A stretch of DNA of 64,000 nt from JBFAPK01 sp040676675 (GTDB lineage Bacteria; Actinomycetota; Actinomycetes; Mycobacteriales; Micromonosporaceae): the NCBI RefSeq assembly GCF_040676675.1, contig NZ_JBFAPK010000047.1, positions 3,377 to 67,376 on the forward strand, in the 5' to 3' direction. Below are positions 33,925 through 42,334 of the stretch, piece by piece (the first letter of the stretch is position 1; each line of letters starts with the position of its first letter). Below the pieces are notes generated by a model. It was not told the DNA's origin. It saw nothing but the letters and a program-made list of their open reading frames with translations, and made no database searches. The translations under genes and the position numbers were made by a program.

Positions 33925-36900
33925 TCAATCCGCCCGGCCTTCCGGCGGCACGGCCGGGCCGCGGCCAACGGCCGCGCACGCCGAGGCGGCCGGCGCGGTG
34001 CCCGCCGGGGTACCGGCCGGGGCCGACAGGTGGGCGCGGATGGCCGCGGCGGTCGTCTCCTCGTCGTCGGTGTGGTCCACGCCGAGTCCGGTGAGGATCT
34101 CCAGGGCGAGCCGCCAGTGCTCCCGGGCCCGTCCGTCGTCGCCGAGGGCCTGACGGGCGTGGGCGATCCCGTCGTGGGCGCGCGCCTGGTCGACGGGTTG
34201 GCCCAGCTCGCCCGCCAGAGCCAGGGCCCGCTCGTGGTACGCGACGGCCGCGCCCGGGTCGCCGGTGGCGTACCGGACCCGGCCCAGGCCCTGCTGGGCC
34301 TCGAACTCCAGGTTGCTGTCGCCGCCCTCCCGGGCCAGGTCGAGGAGCTGCCGGTAGTGGTCGGTGGCCTGGGCGTACCGGCCCTGGCGCCGGTGGATGT
34401 GACCGAGGCCGTTGAGCGCGTCCAGCTCGCCCCGGCGGTGGCCGGTCGCCCGGGCGATCCGCAGCGCCCGCTCGTAGTGGTCGGCGGCCGGCTCGTCGCG
34501 TCCCTCAAGCCGGTGCAGCAGGCCGAGCCCGTTGAGCGCGTCCAGTTCGCGGGGGCGGTAGCCGGTCGCGGCGGCGAGCCGCAGCACCTGTTCGAGGTGG
34601 TCGGTGGCCTGCGCGTACCGGCCCTGGCGCCGGTGGATGGTGGCGAGCCCGTTCAGCGCGTCCAGCTCGCCGACCCGGTTGCCCGCCGCGCGGGCGAGCC
34701 GCAGCGCGCGCTCCAGGTGGTCGGTGGCCTGCGCGTACCGGCCCTGCAGGCGGTGGATGTCGCCGAGGCCCGTCAGCGCGGCCAACTCGCCGGAACGGTG
34801 GTCGATGCCCCGGGCGATCCGCAGCGCCTCCCCGTACCGGTCGGCGGCCTGGGTGAGCCGGCCCTGGAGCCGGTGGATGTTGCCGAGGCCCACCAGCGCG
34901 TCCAACTCGTCGCCCCGGCTGCCGGTCGCCCGGGCGGTGGACAGGGCCTGGCGGTGCAGGAGTTCGGCGTCGTGGTACCGGCCCCGGATGCGCAGGTGCC
35001 GGTGCAGGACGGCAGACAGGTGCACCAGGTGCGCCGGCAGGTCGTGGTCGGCGGCGTACCGCGCGGCGGCCAGCAGGTTGGGCAGCTCGGCGTCCAACCA
35101 GCCCAGCGCCCGCGCCGGGTCGGGCACGTCCGGTCGCGCGGTGGTCGCCGGCGGTACCGGCGGGAGCTGTTCCCGCTCGTACGGATAGGCGGTCTCCGTG
35201 GCCAGCGCCGCGGTGTGCCGGTAGTGGTCGAGCAGCCGGACCAGCGCCGCCCGGACGGCGGGATCCGACCCGTCGCCCGCGACCTGTGCGGCGTGGGCGC
35301 GGACCAGGTCGTGGAAGCGGTAGCGGCCGGTGGCGGGTTCGAGCAGCAGGTGCGCGTCGAGCAGTTGGTCGAGCATCCGCCCCGCGTGCGTCACGGTGGA
35401 GTCGAGCAGGGCCGCGGCGGCGTACGGGTCGATGTCGGACCCCGGGTGCGGGCCCAGCAGCCGGTACGCCCGCTGCTGGTCGGCGCTCAGGTGCTGGTAC
35501 GACAGGTCGAGTGCGGCGGTGACGCTGCGCTGGCCCGCCTCCAGCTCGTCCAGCCGTTGCTGCAGGTCCCGCAGGCGCGCGACCAGGTGGGACAGGTCCC
35601 AGGTGGCGTGCGAGCGCAGCCGGGCGGCGGCGATCCGGATCGCCAGCGGCAGCCGCCCACAGAGCTGCACCAGTTCGACCAGCAGGCCGGCCGGCGCCTC
35701 GGCGAGCCGGTCCTCGCCGACGCTGCGGGTGAAGAGCGCGACCGCGTCGGGCACCGGCAGGGTGTCCAGCGACAGCGTACGGGTACGGTCGAGCCCGGCC
35801 AGCCGGCGCCGGCTGGTGACCAGCACCAGCGAGCCCGGCGTGCCCGGCAGCAGCGGCGCCACCTGGGACTCCGCGGCGGCGTTGTCCAGCAGGATCAGCA
35901 TCCGCTGGTCGGCGACCCGGTGGCGGAACAGCGCGGCCCGCTCGTCGGTGTTCGCCGGGATCTGCGGCGGGGGCACGCCCAGTTGCCGCAGGACGCAGTC
36001 GAGCGCCTCGGCCGGCTCCATCGGCGCCACCCCGGGGGTGTGGCCGTGCAGGTCGAGGAAGAGCTGGCCGTCCGGGTAGTGACCGGCGATCCGGTGCGCC
36101 ACGTGGACGGCGAGCGCGCTCTTGCCGATCCCGGCCATCCCGTCGATCGCGCTGATCACCACCGTGGACGCGTCCTGCACCTCGTCCAGCGCGGCCAGCT
36201 CGCGCTCGCGCCCGGTGAACATCTGCGGCGGCGTGGGCAACTGTCGCGGTACCCGCCGCGCGGCCACCGCGGCGGCCGGGGGCACGGCGGGCGGCGGGGC
36301 CAGGGTGGGGTCGGCGGAGAGGATCCGCCGGTGTACCTGTTGCAGCGCCTCGCCGGGCCGGATCCCGAGCTCCCGGTCGAGCAGCCGGTAGACGCGCTGG
36401 TACGCGTCGAGGGCGTGGGCCTGCCGGCCGGCGCGGTACAGCGCGACCATCAGCTGGGCCCAGAGCCGCTCGCGCAGCGGGTGGCGGGCGGTCAGCGTGG
36501 CCAGTTCGGCGGCGAGGACCGCCGGCTTGGCCAGCGCGAGCCGCGCCTCGATGCTCTCCTCCAGCACCGTCATGCGCAGCTCTTCGAGCCGCTCGGTCTC
36601 CGGCCGGAGGGCGGCGGGCAGCGGCAGGTCCTCCAGTACGGGTCCGCGCCACTGGGCGAGGGACCGCCCCAGGCGCTCGGCGGCGAGCGCGTGCTGCTGC
36701 TCGGCCAGCGCCTGCCGTCCCTCGCCGGCCAGCCGCTCGAAGACGGCGGCGTCCAACTCCTCGTGCCGGGCCCGGAGCACGTACCCGCCGGACAGCCGGC
36801 GCAGGCGGGCCCGGTCGGCCGGCTCGTCGCCGCGCAACAGCCGGCGCAGGTCGCTGACGTAGGACTGGAGGTTGGCGCGCGCCGACGACGGCGCCGACTC

Positions 36901-37056
36901 GGGCCAGAGCAGGTCGAGCAGCGTCTCGGTGGAGACCGGGGCGTTGGCGTGCAGCAGCAGCACGGCCAGGAGCAGCCGCTGCTTGCGCCGGGGCGGCACG
37001 AGCAACCGGCCCGCGGCGCCCCTGACCTCCAGCGGTCCCAGGATCCGAAACTCCAT
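33925..37056 (-). CDS. AfsR/SARP-family regulator with NB-ARC and TPR domains
   Basis: The 1043-residue protein has an OmpR-like winged helix (MEFRILGPLEVR onward, residues 1-95), a bacterial transcriptional activator domain (about 100-245), an NB-ARC STAND ATPase with GMAGIGKSA near residue 310 and LILLDNAAAES, and about eight C-terminal tetratricopeptide repeats (about 650-1000). This is the AfsR layout, known in Streptomyces for activating secondary metabolism genes. The TPRs are unusually alike (repeated LDALNGLG-IHR-QGRYAQATDH), with a 120-bp DNA period around 34260-34930. The ATG at 37056 starts a frame with no neighbour in the same operon. Confidence 0.92.
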   Translation of the reverse strand: MEFRILGPLEVRGAAGRLLVPPRRKQRLLLAVLLLHANAPVSTETLLDLLWPESAPSSARANLQSYVSDLRRLLRGDEPADRARLRRLSGGYVLRARHEELDAAVFERLAGEGRQALAEQQHALAAERLGRSLAQWRGPVLEDLPLPAALRPETERLEELRMTVLEESIEARLALAKPAVLAAELATLTARHPLRERLWAQLMVALYRAGRQAHALDAYQRVYRLLDRELGIRPGEALQQVHRRILSADPTLAPPPAVPPAAAVAARRVPRQLPTPPQMFTGRERELAALDEVQDASTVVISAIDGMAGIGKSALAVHVAHRIAGHYPDGQLFLDLHGHTPGVAPMEPAEALDCVLRQLGVPPPQIPANTDERAALFRHRVADQRMLILLDNAAAESQVAPLLPGTPGSLVLVTSRRRLAGLDRTRTLSLDTLPVPDAVALFTRSVGEDRLAEAPAGLLVELVQLCGRLPLAIRIAAARLRSHATWDLSHLVARLRDLQQRLDELEAGQRSVTAALDLSYQHLSADQQRAYRLLGPHPGSDIDPYAAAALLDSTVTHAGRMLDQLLDAHLLLEPATGRYRFHDLVRAHAAQVAGDGSDPAVRAALVRLLDHYRHTAALATETAYPYEREQLPPVPPATTARPDVPDPARALGWLDAELPNLLAAARYAADHDLPAHLVHLSAVLHRHLRIRGRYHDAELLHRQALSTARATGSRGDELDALVGLGNIHRLQGRLTQAADRYGEALRIARGIDHRSGELAALTGLGDIHRLQGRYAQATDHLERALRLARAAGNRVGELDALNGLATIHRRQGRYAQATDHLEQVLRLAAATGYRPRELDALNGLGLLHRLEGRDEPAADHYERALRIARATGHRRGELDALNGLGHIHRRQGRYAQATDHYRQLLDLAREGGDSNLEFEAQQGLGRVRYATGDPGAAVAYHERALALAGELGQPVDQARAHDGIAHARQALGDDGRAREHWRLALEILTGLGVDHTDDEETTAAAIRAHLSAPAGTPAGTAPAASACAAVGRGPAVPPEGRAD
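34260..34940. repeat. imperfect 120-bp tandem repeats encoding TPRs
   Basis: On the plus strand the block ggtcggtggcctg-gcgtaccggccctg recurs about every 120 bases, five to six times, within the AfsR-like gene. This suggests recent expansion or gene-conversion homogenisation of the TPR array. Confidence 0.75.
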
Positions 37057-37628
37057 GGTGTCCCCGTCCCAGTCCCCGTCTTCGGCCGAGGCGACAGCCG
37101 CCGCCGGTACCGGTCATGGTGGCTGCGCGACCCAGGTTAACCGCTGGGTGCGTCGATCTCCGCCCGGGACAGATATCGGACAAGGTAGCCAGAACGGTCG
37201 ATGCCACACGGGATCTACACGGCCGCGTATGGCGGGCCGTGTGGCGCCGCGCGACAGGGTGGTCCAGGTACGGGGGCGACCGGTGGTCCCGCCGGCCGGC
37301 CGTTCGAGGGGGGTGGCGCGGCGCGGCGGGACGCCCGGTCGGTTCGACCCCGTCGAGTCGACCGGACGGAGGTCAGCATCGTGACGAAGTGGATTGCCGG
37401 TACGGGACCGTCGCGCCTCGCGTGCGGCGCGACCGCGGAACCCGGCTCGCTCCAGGGCCCGTTCGCCACCGGCGTGCCCGTGCCCTTGCCCCGTCGATCA
37501 TGGAGTTGTGGCTGACAAAATGCCACATTCATGATGCTCTGTTCCGACCACAACTCCTTGATCGACGAGGTGGGTAGGAGCGGGCGCGGGCGGGGCGGGC
37601 GTTAGCAGACGGGAGCTTGATCAGGGGG
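37057..37628. other. 572-bp divergent intergenic region containing element B1
   Basis: The gap between the AfsR-like gene and the DUF559 gene has no credible coding sequence. Open frames in it lack ribosome-binding sites and codon bias. It holds palindromic element B1 (37493-37566) and presumably both promoters. Confidence 0.6.
37493..37566. repeat. family B palindromic element, copy B1 (74 bp)
   Basis: The arms are gtcgatcatggagttgtgg and an imperfect complement (ccacaactccttgatcgac) around a 36-base core with gtggcattttgtc on the reverse strand. It lies upstream of the DUF559 gene, and copy B2 lies just after it. Confidence 0.88.
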
Positions 37629-38570
37629 ATGTCCACAGGGAACCTGCTGGTCCACAAGGCGGGCGGACCGGCTGGGACGTCGGGCCCGGCGTCTCCAGCA
37701 TCGGTCGGCGTGACCGAAGACCTCTGCCCGTACGCCCGGCTGCTGGCGGCTGGCTCCTCTCGTTGGAATGTCCGCGCTCGCGTCGCTAATGGTGGGCTGA
37801 ACCGCGTGACCCGGGGGGTTTACGGTCCCTGGAGCGACCGGGGTGATCGGGGCGAGCTGCTGCCCGGAATGTTCCTGCGGTTGCCGGCCGGCGCGGTGGT
37901 GGGCTTCCATACCGGCGCCGAGCTGCACGGCTTCGCCGACCTGCACGACCCGGCCATCCATGTCATCGTGCCCGCCGGTACCCCGGTACCGAAGATCAGC
38001 GGCGTGGTCGCGCACGAGGCTGTGCTTCCGGTACGGGGCACGGTGGAACTGGCCGGGGTGCCCTGCGCGCCGGCGGCTCGCTGCGCCGTCGACCTGGCCC
38101 GAAGCGTACGGCGAATGGACGCGCTGCCGCTGCTCGACCTCGCCCTGCGCTCGAACGCGAGCACGGCGGAGGAACTGCGTGACGAGGTGCGGCGGCACGC
38201 CCGTCTGCGTGGCGTCTGCCAGGCTCGTCAACTGGTGGGATTGGCCGACCCGAGAGCCGAGTGCCGCCAGGAAAGCCAACTGCGCCTGGTGCTCGTCGAT
38301 GGTGGACTGCCCGTACCGGAGCCGCAGCTGTGGGTGGCGGACGAGTTCGGGGTGGCGCGGTATCGGCTTGATCTCGGCTACCGCGCGCGCCGGATCGGCG
38401 TCGAGTACGACGGCGCCACGCACCTCGACCGTGATCGTCTGCGTCACGATCGGGAGAGGATGAACTGGCTCGCCGCGCGGGGCTGGCGGATGCGCTACTT
38501 CACCGATCTCGACCTCTACCGCCGCCCGACTCACGTCGTGCAGGCCGTGCGTAACCTCCTGCTCCGCTGA
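37629..38570 (+). CDS. AbiEi-like/DUF559 domain protein
   Basis: The 313-residue protein has an N-terminal AbiEi-like winged-helix region (SSRWNVRARVANGGLNRVTR then GVYGPW, about residues 42-68) and a C-terminal DUF559/Vsr-type endonuclease fold with GVEYDGATHLDRDRLRHDRE and RGWRMRYFTDLDLY. In this fold the Asp/Glu residues of RLDLGYRARRIGVEYDG would bind metal. Such proteins are abundant in actinobacteria but of unknown role; links to type IV toxin-antitoxin (AbiE) or restriction are inferred. The ATG at 37629 is chosen; a TTG at 37617 with GGGAG upstream is an alternative. Elements B1 and B2 bracket the gene. Confidence 0.78.
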   Translation: MSTGNLLVHKAGGPAGTSGPASPASVGVTEDLCPYARLLAAGSSRWNVRARVANGGLNRVTRGVYGPWSDRGDRGELLPGMFLRLPAGAVVGFHTGAELHGFADLHDPAIHVIVPAGTPVPKISGVVAHEAVLPVRGTVELAGVPCAPAARCAVDLARSVRRMDALPLLDLALRSNASTAEELRDEVRRHARLRGVCQARQLVGLADPRAECRQESQLRLVLVDGGLPVPEPQLWVADEFGVARYRLDLGYRARRIGVEYDGATHLDRDRLRHDRERMNWLAARGWRMRYFTDLDLYRRPTHVVQAVRNLLLR

Positions 38571-38577
38571 TCACCGC

Positions 38578-38651
38578 GTCGATCATGGACTTGTGGTCGG
38601 CGCAATCACGTGCAATAGCGACATAATGCCGACCACAACTCCATGATCGAC
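38578..38651. repeat. family B palindromic element, copy B2 (74 bp)
   Basis: The arms gtcgatcatggacttgtggtc and gaccacaactccatgatcgac pair with one mismatch around a 32-base core. Eight bases separate it from the DUF559 stop codon. It lies between convergent genes. Confidence 0.9.
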
Positions 38652-38663
38652 GCGGACGTCGAC

Positions 38664-38720
38664 GCGGACGGCGGACGGAGGGCGGCGCGGACGGCGGACG
38701 GAGGGCGGCGCGGACGGCGG
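38664..38720. repeat. 23-bp tandem repeat
   Basis: Two perfect copies of a 23-bp unit made of gcggac and ggaggg blocks (38664-38686, 38687-38709) plus a partial third copy follow element B2. They are non-coding. Confidence 0.8.
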
Positions 38721-38733
38721 GGTGGGGCGGGAG

Positions 38734-38928
38734 TCAGGAGCGGGTGTCGCCGTGCTCGACGCAGGTGGCGGTCCAGCCGGCCGGCAGGACCTGCACCTTC
38801 ATCCGACGGCGGCAGGCCGGGCAGTACCGTGGCGGCTCCAGCGACCGCGCCGTCCGGCACCCGTCGTGCCCGCCGTCGGAGAGCGCGCCACCGCAGCGAT
38901 CACACCAGGGCAGCACCGGCGTCGTCAT
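38734..38928 (-). CDS. bsaP: biotin synthase auxiliary protein (BsaP-like)
   Basis: The 64-residue protein has six Cys (C9, C12, C24, C36, C39, C56) with WCDRCGG, YCPACRRRMKVQVLPAGW and a final CVEHG. This pattern and the position right after bioB match the actinobacterial biotin synthase auxiliary protein, which supports BioB, probably through its iron-sulfur chemistry. The ATG at 38928 overlaps the bioB stop (TGATG); a GTG one codon earlier is possible. Its co-translation with bioB fits a dedicated partner. Confidence 0.82.
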   Translation of the reverse strand: MTTPVLPWCDRCGGALSDGGHDGCRTARSLEPPRYCPACRRRMKVQVLPAGWTATCVEHGDTRS

Positions 38929-39923
38929 CACAGCGTCGCCGACAGCGCCTTGACCGGCATCTTCAGCTCGTCCAGCAGGGCCAGGTCCGCCTCGGCCGGC
39001 CGGCCCAGCGTGGTCAGGTAGTTGCCGACGATCACGGCGTTGATGCCGCCGAGCAGCCCGTCGCGGGTACCGAGGTCACCGAGGGTGATCTCCCGGCCGC
39101 CCGCGTACCGCAGGATGGTGCGCGGCATGGCCAGCCGGAACGCGGCGATGGCCCGCAGCGCGTCGCGGCCCTCGACGACCGGACGGTCGCCCAGCGGCGT
39201 GCCGGGACGCGGGTTGAGGAAATTCAGCGGCACCTCGTGCGGGTCCAGCTCGGCGAGCTGCGCGGCGAACTCGGCCCGCTGCTCGACGGTCTCACCCAGC
39301 CCGAGGATGCCACCGCAGCAGACCTCCATCCCGGAGGCGCGAACCATCTTCAGCGTCTCCCAGCGCTCCTCCCAGCTGTGCGTGGTGACCACGTTCGGGA
39401 AGTAGGAGCGGCAGGTCTCCAGGTTGTGGTTGTAGCGGTGCACGCCCATCTCGACCAGCTCGTCCACCTGGGCCTGGGTCAGCATGCCCAACGAGGCGGC
39501 GACCTGGATCTCCACCTCGGCCCGGATCGCGGCCACGCCCTCGCGCATCTGCTTCATCAGCCGCTCGTCCGGACCGCGTACCGCTGCGACGATGCAGAAC
39601 TCCGTCGCCCCGGTCGCCGCGGTCTGCCTCGCCGCCTCCACCAGCGCCGGGATGTCCAGCCAGACCGAGCGTACGGGCGAGGTGAACAGGCCGGACTGCG
39701 AGCAGAAGTGGCAGTCCTCCGGGCAGCCGCCGGTCTTGAGCGAGACGATGCCCTCGACCTCGACCTCCGGGCCGCACCAGCGCATCCGTACCTCGTGGGC
39801 GAGTTGCAGCGCGGCGCTCAGCCGCTCGTCGGGCAGCCGCAGCACGGCGAGCACGCCGGCCTCGTCGAGGCCGATTCCCTTGCCGAGTACCTGGTCGCGC
39901 GCCTGGTCGAGGATGTCTGGCAT
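38928..39923 (-). CDS. bioB: biotin synthase
   Basis: The 331-residue radical-SAM enzyme inserts sulfur into dethiobiotin, the last step of biotin synthesis. The 4Fe-4S motif CxxxCxxC is GGCPEDCHFCSQS (Cys67, Cys71, Cys74). Ligands of the second cluster lie in EFCIVAAVRGP and EVCCGGILGLGE, with the conserved NFLNPRPGTPL and the C-terminal Arg in AGGREITL. The ATG at 39923 has no Shine-Dalgarno, but TAGGGT lies six bases upstream, so a leaderless transcript is likely. It is co-translated with bsaP and is divergent from bioF-bioD. Confidence 0.96.
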   Translation of the reverse strand: MPDILDQARDQVLGKGIGLDEAGVLAVLRLPDERLSAALQLAHEVRMRWCGPEVEVEGIVSLKTGGCPEDCHFCSQSGLFTSPVRSVWLDIPALVEAARQTAATGATEFCIVAAVRGPDERLMKQMREGVAAIRAEVEIQVAASLGMLTQAQVDELVEMGVHRYNHNLETCRSYFPNVVTTHSWEERWETLKMVRASGMEVCCGGILGLGETVEQRAEFAAQLAELDPHEVPLNFLNPRPGTPLGDRPVVEGRDALRAIAAFRLAMPRTILRYAGGREITLGDLGTRDGLLGGINAVIVGNYLTTLGRPAEADLALLDELKMPVKALSATL

Positions 39924-39929
39924 GGTCGT

Positions 39930-39935
39930 ACCCTA
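39930..39935 (-). promoter_or_regulatory. -10 element of a leaderless bioB promoter
   Basis: TAGGGT (fits TANNNT) ends six bases before the bioB ATG, which would make the A of the start codon the first transcribed base. The start has no ribosome-binding site. Confidence 0.5.
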
Positions 39936-40180
39936 CAAGGCCGGCCGCCCCCGCCGCCGTTCCCGCCCCGCCCTCCGAGTACCCCCGGCGCGTCGCCGCC
40001 CGCCCACCGTGGCCACCCCGCTCACCTCACCCCACCGGATCGAGCCCGCCACGCCACCCCAGCCGCCCCCGGCCCACAAGCGCGAGCAGAGAGGAGAAAG
40101 ACCAGGCGAGAGCGCGGCGCCAGGGCGGCGGGGCTGGGCGGGTGGTACCTTGCCCGGTCGGGACGAACGGAGGTGTACGC

Positions 40181-41464
40181 GTGGCGGACTGGCTCGCGGC
40201 GCTCGACCGGCGTGCCGAACTGCGCGCCCGGGCGGGACTGACCCGGCGGCTGCGGCCGCGCGGTCCGGCCGACGTGGTGACGGACCTGGCCGGCAACGAC
40301 TATCTCGGCCTGTCGCGGCATCCGGCCGTACTCGCCGCCGCCGAGAAGGCGCTGGCCGCGTACGGGCTGGGCGCCACCGGCTCCCGCCTGGTGCGCGGCT
40401 CGACCGACCTGCACGCCGAGCTGGAGACCGCCCTGGCGGAGTGGCTCGGTACGGCCCGGGCGCTCGTCTACTCCTCCGGCTACCTGGCCAACCTCGGCGC
40501 GGTACGGGCGCTGACGCGCCCGCGTACCCTGCTCGTCTCCGACGCGCACAACCACGCCTCCCTGATCGACGGTTGCCGGCTCTCCGGGGCCGAGACGGTG
40601 GTGACGCCGCACGCCGACGTGGCCGCGGTACGGTCCGCGCTGGCCGCGGCGCCGGGACGGCCGGCGGTGGTGGTGACCGAGTCCGTCTTCTCCGTCGACG
40701 GCGACCTGGCGCCCCTGGCCGAGCTGCACCGCGCGGCCCGCGAGCACGGCGCGTTGCTGCTGGTCGACGACGCGCACGCGCTCGGGGTGCTCGGGCCGGG
40801 CGGCGCGGGTGGCGTGGTCGCCGCCGGGCTGGCCGGCGAGCCGGACGTGGTGGTGACGGCGACGCTGTCGAAGGCGCTCGGCGGGGCCGGCGGGGTGGTC
40901 GCCGGGCCGGAGCAACTGGTGACGCACCTGGTGGACACCGGTCGTACCTTCGTCTACGACACGGCGCTGCCGCCGGCGGTCGCGGCGGGGGTGCTCGCCG
41001 CCGCCGGGCTCGCGCGCGCCGGCGACGAACTGCGGGCCGAACTGGCCGCGCGGGCGGGTGCCGTGGTACGCCAGCTGGGGGCGGCCGGGCTGACGGTCTC
41101 CGCGCCGGCCGCCGGGGTGGTCTCGGTGACCGCGCCCGGCCCGGCGGCGGCGGTCGCCTGGGCGGCCGACTGCCTGGAGCGCGGGGTGGCCGTCGGCTGC
41201 TTCCGGCCGCCGTCGACCCCGGACACCCGCTCCCGGCTGCGGATCACCATCAACCTGGGCGTGCCGAGGCCGGAGTTCGACCGGGCGCTCGACGTGATCG
41301 CCGCCTGCGCGCCGACGCGGGGCGCGGTCGCGCCCGGCGAACCGGCGCCGCCAGCCGAACCGGCGGCGGTGGGGACGAACGCCGGACCGGCGGCGGTGGC
41401 GATGAACGCCCGACCGGCGGCCGCTGCGGCGAACCCCGGACCGGCGGCGGTGGTGGTGTCGTGA
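40181..41464 (+). CDS. bioF: 8-amino-7-oxononanoate synthase
   Basis: The 427-residue PLP enzyme condenses pimeloyl-thioester with alanine in biotin synthesis. DLAGNDYLGLSRHP, GSTDLHAELE, the Asp in VDDAHALGVLG and the PLP lysine in TATLSKALGGAGG are visible. The start is the GTG at 40181 after GGAGG. The last 50 residues are a Pro/Ala repeat tail (PAAVGTNAG, PAAVAMNAR, PAAAAANPG) encoded by 27-bp tandem repeats, beyond the usual end of the family. The stop overlaps the bioD start (GTGA). Confidence 0.93.
   Translation: MADWLAALDRRAELRARAGLTRRLRPRGPADVVTDLAGNDYLGLSRHPAVLAAAEKALAAYGLGATGSRLVRGSTDLHAELETALAEWLGTARALVYSSGYLANLGAVRALTRPRTLLVSDAHNHASLIDGCRLSGAETVVTPHADVAAVRSALAAAPGRPAVVVTESVFSVDGDLAPLAELHRAAREHGALLLVDDAHALGVLGPGGAGGVVAAGLAGEPDVVVTATLSKALGGAGGVVAGPEQLVTHLVDTGRTFVYDTALPPAVAAGVLAAAGLARAGDELRAELAARAGAVVRQLGAAGLTVSAPAAGVVSVTAPGPAAAVAWAADCLERGVAVGCFRPPSTPDTRSRLRITINLGVPRPEFDRALDVIAACAPTRGAVAPGEPAPPAEPAAVGTNAGPAAVAMNARPAAAAANPGPAAVVVS
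41360..41459 (+). repeat. 27-bp tandem repeats at the bioF 3' end
   Basis: Units at 41360-41386, 41387-41413 and 41414-41440 plus a partial unit begin ccggcggcggtgg and encode nine-residue PAA(V/A) repeats. They look like a recent replication-slippage expansion of the C-terminus. Confidence 0.8.
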
Positions 41465-42189
41465 GCGGCTCGCCGTGGCGCGGTCCGATCCTGGTGACCG
41501 GCACCGACACCGACGTGGGCAAGACGATCGTCACCGCCGCGATCACCGCCGCAGCGCAGGCGGCCGGCCTGCGGGTCTGCGTGATCAAGCCCGGCCAGAC
41601 CGGTACCGCCGACGGCGCGTCCGACATCGACACCGTGACCCGGCTCGCGGCGCCGGCGAACACCCGTACGCTCGCCAGCTACCCGGATCCGCTGGCGCCC
41701 CTGGCGGCGGCGCGGGTGGCCGGGCTGGAGCCGCTGGAGCTGTACACGGCCGTCGACGCGGTACGCGAGGAGGCCGAGAAGCACGACCTGGTGCTGGTGG
41801 AGGGGGCCGGCGGGCTGCTCGTACCGATGGGGCTGCGCCCCTCCGGCGAGCCCTGGACCGTCGCCGACCTCGCCGTGTCGCTCGGCGCCCCGGCGGTGGT
41901 GGTGAGCCGGGCCGGCCTGGGCACCCTCAACCACACCGCGCTCACCCTGGAGGCGCTGGAGCGCCGGGCGGTACCGGCCGGGGTGGTGCTCGGCGCCTGG
42001 CCGGCGGAGCCGGAGCTGGTGCACTGGGCCAACCTCACCGAACTGGTCCCGAACATGGTCGGCGCGCTGCCCGACGGGGCCGGCACCATGGAGCAGGGTG
42101 TCTTCCAGCGCTCCGCGCCGGGCTGGCTCACCCCGGCCCTGTACGGCGTGTTGGACGACTGGCGCACCTGGGCCGACGAGGTCAGCTGA
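41461..42189 (+). CDS. bioD: dethiobiotin synthetase
   Basis: The 242-residue ATP-dependent carboxylase closes the ureido ring to make dethiobiotin. Its P-loop is GTDTDVGKT (residues 14-22), with the substrate Lys in VIKPGQTG and the catalytic block LVLVEGAGGLLVPMG. The GTG at 41461 overlaps the bioF stop. bioF-bioD and bioB-bsaP are transcribed in opposite directions; bioA (diaminopelargonate aminotransferase) is not in the window and must lie elsewhere if the pathway is complete. Confidence 0.95.
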   Translation: MSGSPWRGPILVTGTDTDVGKTIVTAAITAAAQAAGLRVCVIKPGQTGTADGASDIDTVTRLAAPANTRTLASYPDPLAPLAAARVAGLEPLELYTAVDAVREEAEKHDLVLVEGAGGLLVPMGLRPSGEPWTVADLAVSLGAPAVVVSRAGLGTLNHTALTLEALERRAVPAGVVLGAWPAEPELVHWANLTELVPNMVGALPDGAGTMEQGVFQRSAPGWLTPALYGVLDDWRTWADEVS

Positions 42190-42286
42190 GCGCCGGGGCG
42201 GCCAGCCCGCCGCCGGGGCGGTTCGGGTGGGTCCGTCGACGGGCGGCGGGAACCGGGTCGGCGGGCCGGGGGAGCCCCCCCGGTAC

Positions 42287-42328
42287 TGACTTTCGTCGGT
42301 AACGGCGCCGGTCGGCCGGGCGTAGCCT
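42287..42328 (+). promoter_or_regulatory. TGACTTTCGTC motif and leaderless promoter of the two-component operon
   Basis: TGACTTTCGTC (42287-42297) lies upstream of a -10-like TAGCCT (42323-42328), which is six bases before the histidine kinase GTG. A matching TGACTTTCGTCA lies before the ABC exporter operon at 49203-49214, so it is a candidate response-regulator site. Confidence 0.55.
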
Positions 42329-42334
42329 GGCCGG

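Noticed and set aside
37201..37515. 104-codon open frame upstream of the DUF559 gene
   Set aside because: No ribosome-binding site, low-complexity product, and it ends inside repeat B1.
37493..38651. B1-gene-B2 as an insertion sequence
   Set aside because: No transposase or target-site duplication is visible; the arms resemble dispersed repeats found elsewhere in the window.
38664..38720. 23-bp repeats as a short CRISPR array
   Set aside because: Units are directly adjacent without spacers and there are no cas genes.
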